NCBI GenBank assembly: GCA_947626145.1
Contig: CANQRB010000012.1
Location: forward strand, 1-52,757
Source: an uncultured Clostridia bacterium
Lineage (GTDB): Bacteria > Bacillota > Clostridia > UMGS1883
Direction of reading: 5' to 3'
Length of the DNA: 52,757 nucleotides
Position 1 is the first letter of the stretch. Every line of letters begins with the position of its first letter. Shown here piece after piece: positions 26,923 through 36,069 of the stretch. Below the pieces are notes generated by a model. It did not search any database. It was given only the letters and a program-made list of their open reading frames with translations, and was not told the origin of the DNA. The position numbers and the translations under genes are program-made.

Positions 26923-28617
26923 ATGAGCGTCATACCGGGAAAATACGTTGACAGTCAGGGACGGGAGCTGACGGTGGTGAGCATGGCAGCTCACGGAACG
27001 GACGGCGTGCCGATGGTGATCTATCGGGCGTTGGACGGCGGGCTTCGGGTGCTGACTGAGGAGGAGTGGACGGAGCAGGGCTGCATCTACGCCGCCGAGC
27101 TGGAATTCCGGGACAGCCTTTCCGACGGCGGCATGGCCGGGCTTGCCGAACGCGTTTTCGGCCTTTTCGCTACCCGGGACGGAATGTACAGCCTCCACTG
27201 GCGCAGCGCCGTGGGCGGAGAGGGCTACAATTACGCCTGCGAAAACCACAGTCTGGTGTCCGGCTGCTACAAGGGGATAGACAGCTGCAAGAACTGCCGC
27301 CGGGGACGGTTGGCGATTTTTTCCGTTGAGGCGGTGGAAAAGCACCTCCGCGGCCGCCAGACCGTGGGTATCTATCCCGTGACCCGCGACGGCTGCTGCC
27401 GTTTTCTGGTGTTCGGGCCATTGAGCCGCAGGGAAGCCGAGGCCCTTGGCCGGGTCTGTCGGGATTACGACATCCCCTTCCGTACAGAGCTACTGGGCGG
27501 AAGCCTGAGACTGTGGATATTTTTCGCCGAACCCCTGCCCATTTCCCAGCTCCGCCGTCTGGGTAACTGCCTGATCGCCGAGACCATGGAGCATTTTTCG
27601 GAAATAAGCTTTGGTTTATACGACAAATTTATACCATGTCGGGACGTGATTTTGGACGGCGACCCCGGCTTTGAGCTGCGGCTGCCCTTCGGCGGGGCGG
27701 ACAAGTCGGCCTTCGTCGATGAAAACCTTGACTCCCTGCCCCACGGGGCCGCCGAGCTCTTCCGTGTCCCCACCGTGACCCGGGGCTATCTGGCGGACAG
27801 GCTCCGCGCCCTGGGCGACCCCGGCCCCGGGCGGCTGTGGAAAAACCGGCGGCCCGACTGGGATTTTCCCCTGACCGAGGTGGAATTTGACGGTATGCTG
27901 GCGGTCAAAAAGGCCGGTCTGTCCCATGGCGCCCTCGCGTATCTGCGGCGTCTGGCCTGCGTGAGAAATCCGGAGCGGCCCTACGGTCAGTTTGAGGAGC
28001 TTGTGCCCTCGGTGACGGCCGGTTTTGTCGAGGATGCCGACGTTCTGCGGCTGCCGAGGGGGCTGCGGTCACGGCTGGAGCTTCTGGCCCGGACGTCCGG
28101 CGTCGAAATGAAGGTTACGAATAAGCTTGCCGAACGTGAAAGCGTACATTTTACCCTGCTCCGATCCATAGGCGGGGAACAGCGCCGTGCGGCGGAGCTG
28201 CTGGCGGAGAGCGGCGAGGGCATACTTCTGGCGCCGCAGGGCTGGGGAAAGACCGCGGCGGCGGCCCGGCTCATCGAGCTGCTCCGGAGCCGCACCCTCA
28301 TAATCGTGACCGACGAGGCCACACGGCTGCGCTGGGAACGGAACGTTGCGGAGCTCTTCGGCGTGGACACCGGCCGCTCCGCCGCGCGGATCCACGTCCG
28401 GCTGGCCTCCGACCGGAGGATAAAGGATAGATACGATCTGGTGCTGCTGGCCGATTGCAGCCGTCTGCCCCTGGATCCGGAAATTTTCGCCCGTCTGCTG
28501 TCCCTGACGCCCCGCCGTATGTATGGGATAACGGCCTCCGCATCCCGCCGCGACGGCCTTTGGAATATGATAAGCCTGCTGTGCGGCGACGTGACCGACC
28601 CATGTCAGAAAATGTAA
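26923..28617 (+). CDS. Catalytically decayed TOTE-type primase/helicase protein with DUF1653-like start
   Basis: A 564-residue protein. Residues 1-55 resemble DUF1653 (IPGKYVDSQGREL...VIYRALDGG). Residues about 80-300 follow the archaeo-eukaryotic primase of TOTE conflict systems: a four-cysteine region (C106, C115, C122, C125), HLRGRQTVGIYPV, LRLWIFFAEPLP and LYDKFIPCRD. The catalytic DFD is replaced (FGPL, 164-167), and the GGHVW histidine is Arg196. Residues 325-560 match the TOTE helicase lobe 1: VKKAGL, LRRLACVRNPE, LPRG, Walker A APQGWGKT (437-444), but DECH has become ADCS (510-513) and TATP has become TASA. The protein stops before RecA lobe 2. The frame is open throughout. I start at the ATG with GGGGTGCGGAG upstream. 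Its role is unknown; binding without catalysis is my inference. Confidence 0.75.
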   Translation: MSVIPGKYVDSQGRELTVVSMAAHGTDGVPMVIYRALDGGLRVLTEEEWTEQGCIYAAELEFRDSLSDGGMAGLAERVFGLFATRDGMYSLHWRSAVGGEGYNYACENHSLVSGCYKGIDSCKNCRRGRLAIFSVEAVEKHLRGRQTVGIYPVTRDGCCRFLVFGPLSRREAEALGRVCRDYDIPFRTELLGGSLRLWIFFAEPLPISQLRRLGNCLIAETMEHFSEISFGLYDKFIPCRDVILDGDPGFELRLPFGGADKSAFVDENLDSLPHGAAELFRVPTVTRGYLADRLRALGDPGPGRLWKNRRPDWDFPLTEVEFDGMLAVKKAGLSHGALAYLRRLACVRNPERPYGQFEELVPSVTAGFVEDADVLRLPRGLRSRLELLARTSGVEMKVTNKLAERESVHFTLLRSIGGEQRRAAELLAESGEGILLAPQGWGKTAAAARLIELLRSRTLIIVTDEATRLRWERNVAELFGVDTGRSAARIHVRLASDRRIKDRYDLVLLADCSRLPLDPEIFARLLSLTPRRMYGITASASRRDGLWNMISLLCGDVTDPCQKM

Positions 28618-28658
28618 CAAAATGACGGAAGAAAATTACATAAAATGTAAATAAAAGC

Positions 28659-28687
28659 TTGAAATTTCTCCCAAAACATGGTAAAAT
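28659..28687 (+). promoter_or_regulatory. spo0A promoter
   Basis: TTGAAA (28659-28664), 17-bp spacer, TAAAAT (28682-28687), 38 bp before the ATG. I did not find a convincing 0A box (TTGTCGAA) beside it. Confidence 0.7.
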
Positions 28688-28724
28688 AATATCATAAAAT
28701 AAAACCTGTCGGGAGGAATTTGAT

Positions 28725-29483
28725 ATGGAAAAGACTATCAAGGCGGTTATTGCGGGAGACGGCCGCGATGCGGTCGAGGAGCTGCGGGCCTTTCTGGAGG
28801 CCAAGGGCGACATAAGCGTGTCTGCCACGGCCTTCGACGGGGAGGATACCATTGAGCGGGTGCGCAAGCTGCGGCCCGACCTTTTGATAATGGATCCGGT
28901 CATGAGCCGCATGGACGGGCTGGCCGTGCTGGAGCGGCTGAGGGACATGAGCCGCCGGCCGGTGATCGTGATAACGGCATCCAACTCCAACCGCGCCCTG
29001 ATAAACCGGTATATGGAGCTGGGAGCGGACTACTTCATGCTCCGCCCCTTCAGCAATGAGACTTTGTATGAGCGGATAAAGCTGCTGTGCGTAAGGTTCC
29101 GCGGCAGCGACACTGGCGACCGGCCTGGCGACCGCGCCATAGAGATAACGGTGACCAACACCATACACTCCGTGGGAGTTCCGGCGAATATCAAGGGCTA
29201 TCAGTATCTGAGGGACGCCATAATCATGAGCATAAAGGACAGCGAGCTGATAAACGCCGTGACGAAGCAGCTCTACCCGAAGGTGGCGGAGAAGCACAAC
29301 ACCTCTCCCAGTCGGGTGGAACGGGCCATACGCCACGCCATCGAGGTGGCCTGCGTCCGCGGCAATGAGGAGGCCTTGTATAACCTTTTCGGTTACACCG
29401 TCAGCAATAACAAGGGGAAGCCCACAAACTCCGAGTTCATCGCCATGATTGCGGATAAACTGCGGCTTGAGATGCTGGCGTGA
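28725..29483 (+). CDS. spo0A: Stage 0 sporulation protein A with an atypical receiver domain
   Basis: A 252-residue response regulator. The receiver spans about 1-120, with the phosphate-accepting aspartate at D57 (LLIMDPVM). The effector domain (about 140-250) is well conserved ([17 protein letters not shown], then [16 protein letters not shown], the recognition helix), which fixes the call. The receiver is unusual: the DDN acidic patch is GDG (11-13), the MPHLDG loop is MSRMDG, and the conserved lysine is arginine (R107, MLRPF). Phosphorylation may therefore be weak or differently controlled. In most Clostridia spoIVB is upstream; here it is a TOTE-like gene. GGGAGGAA precedes the ATG. Confidence 0.93.
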   Translation: MEKTIKAVIAGDGRDAVEELRAFLEAKGDISVSATAFDGEDTIERVRKLRPDLLIMDPVMSRMDGLAVLERLRDMSRRPVIVITASNSNRALINRYMELGADYFMLRPFSNETLYERIKLLCVRFRGSDTGDRPGDRAIEITVTNTIHSVGVPANIKGYQYLRDAIIMSIKDSELINAVTKQLYPKVAEKHNTSPSRVERAIRHAIEVACVRGNEEALYNLFGYTVSNNKGKPTNSEFIAMIADKLRLEMLA

Positions 29484-29494
29484 TGGGTTCTTTT

Positions 29495-29777
29495 AATGAG
29501 GAATTAGGAATGAGGAGTTAGGAATACTGGCGGGGCGGTTACAGCATTTTTTGTGTATACAATAAACATAACAATAACAAAAATACTCGGTAGGGCGCGA
29601 CGAGGAGACACGTCTCCCGGCGCGCCGCTGTACCGTCTTACGTTAACAATGACAGACGACGAAAAGGCTTCCCTTCGAAGGGAAGCCTTTGCATCGTCAT
29701 TGTTATGTTTACGGTACACACAAAAAATACCGTAATTGCCCGCTTTATTCCTCATTCCTCATTCCTAATTCCTAATT
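29495..29777. repeat. Full copy of the heptamer repeat element between spo0A and the M23 gene
   Basis: About 283 bp, the longest copy. Heptamer units open it (GGAATTA, GGAATGA, GGAGTTA, then GGAATACTGGCGG) and close it in inverted form. Inside is a near-perfect inverted repeat: TACGTTAACAATGACAG...AAGGCTTCCC, a TTC/GAA centre near 29675, and GGGAAGCCTTT...GTCATTGTTATG. It fills the gap between two converging genes, ending 12 bp from each stop codon. Confidence 0.85.
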
Positions 29778-29789
29778 AACATTAACAGA

Positions 29790-31154
29790 TCATATCAAAT
29801 GCTCGAGCGGGTTAAGGTACGTGTCGTTGTCTATCAGCTCAAAGTGCAGATGGGGGCCGGTGGAGTTGCCCGTGCTGCCGCTGTAGCCCAGAAAGGCGCC
29901 GCGTTCCACGCTCTGGCCCACCTCCACTCCGATGGCGCTGAGATGAGCATAGGTGGTGACTATGCCGTAGCCGTGGTCTATCTGCACGTAGTTGCCGTAG
30001 CTGGAATTATATTTTGCCGTTATGACCGTGCCGGATGCGGCGGCCATTACGCTGGTGCCGGAGCTCACCGCCAGATCCACGCCCCGATGCTGACGGCCCC
30101 AGCGGGGCCCGACGCCGCTGGTGACCCGGCCCTCCACGGGCAGGGGATAGCTGAGTCCGTCCACAAGGGCGTTGCGGGGTTTGGTGCCCACACGCACGAC
30201 CTTGGTCACCGGCTCGGCCACGGTTTCGGTGCCGGTCACATAGGCGGACAGCAGCTCGCCGTCGCTGTAAACGCTCTCCATGGTGGTGGCCGCCCGACCG
30301 TCAACTCCGGCGGTGATAACCTCGCTGTCGCCCACGTAGAGGCTGTCGTCCTTTTCCTCGACAGTCTCGTAGGCGATGGCGGAATAGCGCACCTCGTCCA
30401 CGGTGCTGATGACCGTCAGGGCGTCGTCGGCCTCAAGGGCGGACAGCAGCTTTTCGTCGGGGGTCACACTGTCCCGACGGATGATGGAGTCCTTTACCTC
30501 CACCTGGCCGGAGAGCCGGGCGTCCTCGTTTTTACCGTATTTATCGATATATTCGTCCAGCACCGTCTCCACGGCGTCCATGTCGGCGGCGGCAAACAGC
30601 TCCTCGCCGTCCACGCAGACCACGCAGGCCCGGCACAGCTCCGGCGACGCCGACAGTATCTTGTCGATGGCCTCGTCCCCGCCCACAAGATCCTTTTTCA
30701 GGGCCAGCTTGGGGCTGACCTGGATGTCGGGCTCCTCCACGCCGAGCTGGTCGGCCTTTTTCGCGGCAGCGCCGATGATGGCGGCGCTGTCGTCCGCCGC
30801 GGCCACCGTACACAGCAGCCGTCCGCCGCTGTAATAGTCCACTCCCACGGTGCAAAAGGCGCTGAGGGCGCAGACCCCCGCGGCGAATATGAGCGTTCCG
30901 GCTCCGGCCGCCAGAAATTTTTTGACCCCCAGCGGCCTGAGCCGGAGACTTTTAAGTCGAAGACTTCTCAGCCGTAGCCTCTTCAGCCGAGGCAGGGACG
31001 GGAGCCGGAAGCCCTTTCTCCGGCGGACAGCACCGCGGGGCTTTTCGGGCGCGGCGGCCTGTACGCTCTCCGGTGCGGGGCCGGACACTATACAACTGTT
31101 GGTATTTTCAATTTCCATTGATCTCAGACCTTTCAAATCCGTTAGATTTAGCAA
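29790..31154 (-). CDS. M23 family metallopeptidase with G5 domain, membrane-anchored
   Basis: A protein of up to 454 residues acting outside the membrane on peptidoglycan. After a basic Leu/Arg-rich cytoplasmic start (RLRLRSLRLKSLRLRPL at about 60-76) comes one membrane segment (AAGAGTLIFAAGVCALSAF), a region of about 170 residues with LysM-less extracytoplasmic fold, a G5-like domain (about 250-325, ending TKVVRVGT) and the C-terminal M23 domain with zinc ligands in HRGVDLAV and HLHFEL. Spore formers use such proteins in sporulation (SpoIIQ-like), but SpoIIQ lacks the G5 part. Two starts are possible: 31154 or the ATG at 31118 (MEIENTNS). Confidence 0.88.
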   Translation of the reverse strand: MLNLTDLKGLRSMEIENTNSCIVSGPAPESVQAAAPEKPRGAVRRRKGFRLPSLPRLKRLRLRSLRLKSLRLRPLGVKKFLAAGAGTLIFAAGVCALSAFCTVGVDYYSGGRLLCTVAAADDSAAIIGAAAKKADQLGVEEPDIQVSPKLALKKDLVGGDEAIDKILSASPELCRACVVCVDGEELFAAADMDAVETVLDEYIDKYGKNEDARLSGQVEVKDSIIRRDSVTPDEKLLSALEADDALTVISTVDEVRYSAIAYETVEEKDDSLYVGDSEVITAGVDGRAATTMESVYSDGELLSAYVTGTETVAEPVTKVVRVGTKPRNALVDGLSYPLPVEGRVTSGVGPRWGRQHRGVDLAVSSGTSVMAAASGTVITAKYNSSYGNYVQIDHGYGIVTTYAHLSAIGVEVGQSVERGAFLGYSGSTGNSTGPHLHFELIDNDTYLNPLEHLI

Positions 31155-31157
31155 TAA

Positions 31158-31225
31158 CGCCGTACAGCTTTACGTCAACAACGATAAACAAAGTCTCTGC
31201 ACAAAATATTCCTCATTCCTAATTT
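31158..31225 (-). repeat. Half copy of the heptamer repeat in the M23 leader
   Basis: On the minus strand: a short unit array (AATTAGGAATGAGGAATA), then TTTATCGTTGTTGACGTAAA, the shared core. This copy lies upstream of a gene, in the leader of the M23 message, unlike the others. Confidence 0.7.
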
Positions 31226-31325
31226 CAGCTTACGCCGCCCCAACGCCTTACTAAAATATATTTAAGTATGGCCAATCTTAGACCAAATATGTAAAACTTT
31301 TTTAATAGTTTTGTAAACTTTACAA

Positions 31326-31354
31326 AGTATAGCACAAATCAAAGAAAAGGTCAA
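31326..31354 (-). promoter_or_regulatory. Promoter of the M23 peptidase gene
   Basis: Minus strand TTGACC (31349-31354), 17-bp spacer ending in TGTGC, TATACT (31326-31331). The leader to the first possible ATG is about 165 bases and includes the repeat half-copy. Confidence 0.7.
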
Positions 31355-31405
31355 GACACGATTTGTAAAAAAATTTTTAAGTGTGAGATATTTTTTCAAA
31401 ACCAC

Positions 31406-31434
31406 TTGCATAATCCGCGCTTTTGTGATATAAT
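31406..31434 (+). promoter_or_regulatory. carAB promoter
   Basis: TTGCAT (31406-31411), 17-bp spacer ending in TGTGA, TATAAT (31429-31434), about 35 bp before carA. The leader is too short for a pyrimidine-responsive PyrR attenuator, and none is seen. Confidence 0.8.
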
Positions 31435-31475
31435 ACTGAAGATTTAAGCTGTTACACGAAAGGACGGGAGACAAC

Positions 31476-32549
31476 ATGAAGGCATATCTGATCTTGGCCG
31501 ACGGCAGCGTTTACACCGGCAGCTCCTTCGGCGCCCGGCGGGACGCCCTCTGCGAGGTGGTGTTCAACACCTCCATGACCGGCTACACCGAGGTCCTCAC
31601 CGACCCCTCCTACTACGGGCAGGGCGTCATCATGACCTATCCTATAGAGGGAAATTACGGCGTGAACTTCGACGATATGGAGAGCCGCCGCATCTGGGTG
31701 AGCTGCTTCATCGTTCGGGAGTGCACCACCCTCGCATCCAACTTCCGCTGTGAGGCCACGCTGGACGAGCTTCTGAAAAAATACGATATACCCGGCATCA
31801 GCGGCATCGACACCCGGGCCATTACCAAAAAGATAAGAGAAAACGGCACCATGCCCGGCTATCTTACCACAAATCCCGACTACAATAAGGAAGAAATTCT
31901 GAAAAAGCTTCGCGGCTATAAGATCGTCGACGCGGTAAAGACCGTTACCCGTCCCGAGCCCCTGCACCTGACGGGCGGCGGTTACAGGGTGGCCCTGCTG
32001 GACGTGGGCGCCAAGGACAACATCGCCGGCTCCCTCCACCGCCGGGGGCTTGACGTGACGGTCTATCCCGCCCTGACCCCCGCCGAGGAAATTCTGGCCG
32101 CCAAGCCCGACGGCATAATGATAAGCAACGGCCCCGGCGACCCCACCGACTGCGGCGAGGTCATAGCCAACGTCAAAAAGCTCTACGACTCGGACGTGCC
32201 CATCTTCGGCATCTGTCTGGGGCACCAGCTGATGGCGCTGGCCACGGGAGCATCCACCGAAAAGCTGAAGTACGGCCATCGGGGCGCCAACCATCCCGTC
32301 AAGGATCTGGCCCTTGGACGGGTGTATATCACCAGCCAGAACCACGGCTATGTAGTGAGCAAAATTGACGAAAACGTGGCCGAGATAAGCCATGTGAACG
32401 TGAACGACGGCACCGTGGAGGGCCTGCGGTACAAGGGCAAGAACATCTTCACCGTCCAGTTCCACCCCGAGGCCTGCCCCGGCCCACAGGACACGGAGTA
32501 CCTCTTCGACGAGTTTATTGAAATGATGGGAGGAAAGAAAAATGCCTAA
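31476..32549 (+). CDS. carA: Carbamoyl-phosphate synthase small subunit
   Basis: A 357-residue glutamine amidotransferase subunit that feeds ammonia to CarB for pyrimidine and arginine synthesis. The N-terminal CarA domain has [14 protein letters not shown] and [15 protein letters not shown]; the class I amidotransferase part has the nucleophile cysteine in [12 protein letters not shown] and the catalytic HPEA near the C-terminus. It overlaps carB by 8 bp. A GGACGGGAGAC stretch precedes the ATG. Confidence 0.97.
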   Translation: MKAYLILADGSVYTGSSFGARRDALCEVVFNTSMTGYTEVLTDPSYYGQGVIMTYPIEGNYGVNFDDMESRRIWVSCFIVRECTTLASNFRCEATLDELLKKYDIPGISGIDTRAITKKIRENGTMPGYLTTNPDYNKEEILKKLRGYKIVDAVKTVTRPEPLHLTGGGYRVALLDVGAKDNIAGSLHRRGLDVTVYPALTPAEEILAAKPDGIMISNGPGDPTDCGEVIANVKKLYDSDVPIFGICLGHQLMALATGASTEKLKYGHRGANHPVKDLALGRVYITSQNHGYVVSKIDENVAEISHVNVNDGTVEGLRYKGKNIFTVQFHPEACPGPQDTEYLFDEFIEMMGGKKNA

Positions 32550-35500
32550 GAGTCCCGACATAAAGAAAGTGCTTGTTATCGGCAGCGGCCCCATCATCAT
32601 CGGTCAGGCGGCGGAGTTCGACTACGCCGGCACTCAGGCCTGCCGCAGCCTGAAGGACGACGGCGTCGAGGTAGTGCTCATCAACTCCAACCCCGCCACC
32701 ATCATGACCGACAAGGACATAGCGGACAAGGTGTATATCGAGCCCCTGACCACCGAGACCGTGGAAAAGGTCATTCTGGCCGAAAAGCCCGACTCCATAC
32801 TCCCCACCCTGGGCGGACAGACGGGCCTTAATCTGGCCATGGAGCTTGCGGAGGCGGGCTTCCTCAAGGAGCACAACGTCAGGCTCCTGGGCACCAGCAG
32901 CGAGACCATCAGGATGGCCGAGGATCGCCAGAGCTTCAAGGACGCCATGCTCAGCATAGACCAGCCCTGCATTGCCAGCAAGGTGGTGGAGACCTACGCC
33001 GACGCCCTGGCTTTCGCCAAAGAGATCGGCTTCCCCGTTATCGTGCGGCCCGCCTACACTCTGGGCGGCACCGGCGGCGGCATAGCCGAGACCGAGGAGG
33101 AGCTGGCGCAGATAGCTCCCCACGGACTGCGGCTCTCCCGTGTGGGACAGGTTCTCATCGAGAAGTGCATCGCCGGCTGGAAGGAGATCGAGTTCGAGGT
33201 TATCCGCGACGGGGCCGGCAGCTGCATAACCGTCTGCTCCATGGAGAACCTTGACCCCGTGGGCGTACACACCGGCGACAGCATAGTCGTGGCCCCCGCC
33301 CAGACCCTCGCCGACAAGGAATACCAGATGCTGCGCACGGCGGCCATCAGAATTATAGATAAATTAAAGGTGGAGGGCGGCTGCAACGTCCAGTTCGCGC
33401 TGGAGCCCAACTCCTTTGAATACGCGGTGATCGAGGTAAATCCCCGCGTGAGCCGCTCCTCCGCTCTGGCATCAAAGGCTACGGGCTACCCCATAGCCAA
33501 GGTGGCCGCCAAGATCGCCTTGGGCTATCATCTGGACGAGATAAAGAACGCCGTCACCGGCAAGACCTTCGCCTGCTTCGAGCCGGCGCTGGACTACATC
33601 GTGGCCAAGATACCCAAGTGGCCCTTCGACAAGTTCGTCACCGCCGAGCGCAAGCTGGGCACCCAGATGAAGGCCACCGGCGAGGTCATGAGCATCAGCC
33701 CCTCCTTTGAGGGCGCTCTCATGAAGGCCGTTCGCTCCCTCGAGCTTAACATCTACAGCCTTGACCTGCCCTATTATCAGCCCATGGACGCCGACCGTCT
33801 CCGCGAGGAGCTGAAAAAGGTGGACGATATGCGCCTCTTCGCCGTGGCGCAGGCTCTTAAGAAGGGTATTTCTGTTGATGAGATAAACGAAATAACCAAG
33901 ATAGACAAGTGGTTCCTTGGCAAGATAGACAACATCATGAAGCTGGAGGAGGCCCTCCGCAGCGAGGAGCTGACCCCCGAGCTGCTGGAAAAGGCCAAGA
34001 TATACGGCTTCTACGACAAGGTAATCGGCCAGATAGTGGGTAAGACCGACCGGGAGATAAAGGCCCTGCGCCTTCAGTGGAACATCCTGCCCGCCTACAA
34101 GATGGTGGACACCTGCGCCGCCGAGTTCGAGGCCGTGACCCCCTACTACTACTCCTGCTACGGCAGCGAGACCGAGGCCGACCCCTCATCCGACCGGAAG
34201 AAAATTCTGGTGCTGGGCAGCGGCCCCATCAGGATAGGACAGGGCATCGAGTTCGACTACTGCTCCGTCCACGCGGTTTGGGCCCTGAGCAAGCTGGGCT
34301 ATGAGACCATAATTGTCAACAACAATCCGGAAACGGTTTCCACCGATTTCGATATTTCGGACAAGCTCTACTTCGAGCCCCTCACTCCCGAGGACGTGGA
34401 GAACATCGTGGACGTGGAGCAGCCCTACGGCGCTATCGTTCAGTTCGGCGGCCAGACCGCCATTAAGCTCACTCAGGCCCTGAACGACATGGGCGTCCGC
34501 ATACTTGGCACCGACGCCCGGGACGTGGATCGGGCCGAGGACAGAGAGCTGTTTGACGAGGTTCTTGAGATATGCAAAATACGCCGTCCACAGGGCCGGA
34601 CAATCTTCACCTGTGAGGAGGCCATCGCCGCTGCCAACGAGATAGGCTATCCGGTGCTGGTGCGTCCCAGCTACGTGCTGGGCGGTCAGGGCATGGAGAT
34701 CGCATACAACGACAAGGACATCACCGTTTATATGGAGATAATCAACCGCAGCGTGCAGGAGCACCCCATCCTTGTGGACAAGTATGTCCACGGCAAGGAG
34801 GTTGAGGTGGACGCCGTCTGCGACGGAACCGACATACTCATCCCCGGCATTATGGAGCACCTCGAGCGGGCCGGCATCCACAGCGGCGACAGCATCAGCG
34901 TCTACCCCGCACAGACCCTGACCGAGGAGGAGAAGGAGACCATAATCCGCTTCACCAAGAGTCTGGCCACCGAGCTCCACGTTGTGGGACTGATAAATAT
35001 TCAGTTCATAGTGGCCGCCGACGGCGTTTACGTAATAGAGGTAAACCCCCGCAGCAGCCGCACCGTGCCCTATATCAGCAAGGTAACCAACGTGCCCATC
35101 GTGGCCCTGGCCATCAGGTGTATGCTGGGCGAACGGCTGCGGGATCTGGGCTACGGAGTGGATCTCCACCCCGAGGCCGACTATGTGGCCGTAAAGATGC
35201 CCGTGTTCAGCTTTGAAAAGCTCCATGACGTGGACACCGCCCTCGGGCCGGAGATGAAGTCCACCGGCGAGGTGCTGGGAATAGCGCCCACCTTCCACGA
35301 GGCCCTTTACAAGTCCTTCATCGCCAGCGGCTTTGTGATCCCCGAGCGGGGCAATATGCTCATAACCGTCCGCGACACCGACAAGGAGGAGGTCTGCCAG
35401 CTGGCGAAGGACTTCGCCGAGTACGGCTTCGGTATCTACGCCACCGGCGGAACCTGCCAGTACCTGCGGGACAACGGCGTCTGGGCCCGGAGGGTCAATA

Positions 35501-35739
35501 AGATCGCCGAGGGCTCGCCGGATATTCTGGACTTCATCGGCGGCGGCGGAGTTGACCTTGTCGTCAACACTCCCACCCGGGGCCGTCAGCACAACCGCGA
35601 CGGCTTCAAGATACGCCGCACCAGCGTGGAGCGCAGCGTACCCTGCATGACTAGCCTCGACACCGCCCGTGCCCTCCTCACCGCCATAAAGCAGAAGGAC
35701 GAGGGTGAGCTTGGCATCGTGGACATCTCGACGATATGA
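32542..35739 (+). CDS. carB: Carbamoyl-phosphate synthase large subunit
   Basis: A 1065-residue synthase of normal length. Two homologous ATP-grasp halves are visible, each starting with a pre-ATP-grasp motif ([21 protein letters not shown] near residue 10 and [19 protein letters not shown] near 555). The C-terminal regulatory MGS-like domain spans about residues 935-1065 ([32 protein letters not shown]). It is the partner of CarA, encoded just upstream. No other pyrimidine or arginine genes are in the window. Confidence 0.98.
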   Translation: MPKSPDIKKVLVIGSGPIIIGQAAEFDYAGTQACRSLKDDGVEVVLINSNPATIMTDKDIADKVYIEPLTTETVEKVILAEKPDSILPTLGGQTGLNLAMELAEAGFLKEHNVRLLGTSSETIRMAEDRQSFKDAMLSIDQPCIASKVVETYADALAFAKEIGFPVIVRPAYTLGGTGGGIAETEEELAQIAPHGLRLSRVGQVLIEKCIAGWKEIEFEVIRDGAGSCITVCSMENLDPVGVHTGDSIVVAPAQTLADKEYQMLRTAAIRIIDKLKVEGGCNVQFALEPNSFEYAVIEVNPRVSRSSALASKATGYPIAKVAAKIALGYHLDEIKNAVTGKTFACFEPALDYIVAKIPKWPFDKFVTAERKLGTQMKATGEVMSISPSFEGALMKAVRSLELNIYSLDLPYYQPMDADRLREELKKVDDMRLFAVAQALKKGISVDEINEITKIDKWFLGKIDNIMKLEEALRSEELTPELLEKAKIYGFYDKVIGQIVGKTDREIKALRLQWNILPAYKMVDTCAAEFEAVTPYYYSCYGSETEADPSSDRKKILVLGSGPIRIGQGIEFDYCSVHAVWALSKLGYETIIVNNNPETVSTDFDISDKLYFEPLTPEDVENIVDVEQPYGAIVQFGGQTAIKLTQALNDMGVRILGTDARDVDRAEDRELFDEVLEICKIRRPQGRTIFTCEEAIAAANEIGYPVLVRPSYVLGGQGMEIAYNDKDITVYMEIINRSVQEHPILVDKYVHGKEVEVDAVCDGTDILIPGIMEHLERAGIHSGDSISVYPAQTLTEEEKETIIRFTKSLATELHVVGLINIQFIVAADGVYVIEVNPRSSRTVPYISKVTNVPIVALAIRCMLGERLRDLGYGVDLHPEADYVAVKMPVFSFEKLHDVDTALGPEMKSTGEVLGIAPTFHEALYKSFIASGFVIPERGNMLITVRDTDKEEVCQLAKDFAEYGFGIYATGGTCQYLRDNGVWARRVNKIAEGSPDILDFIGGGGVDLVVNTPTRGRQHNRDGFKIRRTSVERSVPCMTSLDTARALLTAIKQKDEGELGIVDISTI

Positions 35740-35777
35740 CGAATAAATAAATTTCCACCGGCTGATTTATATTCCGA

Positions 35778-35824
35778 TTGACAAAAATCCCCCTTTGTAC
35801 TATAATAAGTGCAAAGGGGGATTT
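35778..35824. terminator. Hairpin after carB that also contains a consensus plus-strand promoter
   Basis: AAATCCCCCTTTG (35785-35797) pairs with CAAAGGGGGATTT (35812-35824). On the minus strand five T residues follow, so it fits a terminator for the anti-sigma gene; on the plus strand it may end carB. The same bases hold TTGACA (35778-35783), a 17-bp spacer and TATAAT (35801-35806), a perfect promoter with no gene downstream on the plus strand. Confidence 0.7.
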
Positions 35825-36069
35825 AATACTAATCCCAAATTAAAATCATAGGTATGCGAGTTTATTACGGTAACAACGACAGATCAAAAAGGCTTCCCCT
35901 GGAGGGGAAGCTGTCGGCGAAGCCGACTGATGAGGTGTAGCCGCTGTGCGGCGTTAGGGTAACCGTAAACGCATAACGGATGCTTCGCATCCTACACCTC
36001 ATCCGGCACTTCGTGCCACCTTCCCCTCGGAGGGGAAGGCTTTAACGCTTTTAATTGGGATTAGTATTA
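35824..36069. mobile_element. MITE-like element with 21-bp terminal inverted repeats
   Basis: 246 bp. The ends TAATACTAATCCCA...(35824-35845) and its complement (36049-36069) match over 21 bases apart from one extra A. Inside are GGCTTCCCCTGGAGGGGAAG (35890-35910 region) and its partner near 36020-36040, GATGAGGTGTAG with its inverted copy, and the core TTACGGTAACAACGACAG shared with the heptamer repeat family. No coding capacity. TA at both outer ends fits insertion at TA. Its right end supplies the TAA stop codon of the next gene. Confidence 0.8.

Noticed and set aside
26923-28617. Active TOTE conflict system
   Set aside because: The primase DFD, the helicase DECH box and the second helicase lobe are absent, so an active primase-helicase is not supported.
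31435-31475. Pyrimidine-responsive attenuator (PyrR type) before carA
   Set aside because: The leader after the promoter is only about 35 bases and has no terminator/antiterminator pair.
34186-35592. Long open frame opposite carB (468 codons), and similar ones opposite carA, serS, mnmG and dnaI
   Set aside because: GC-rich codon bias creates long antisense frames; each lies fully within a conserved gene and shows no motif.
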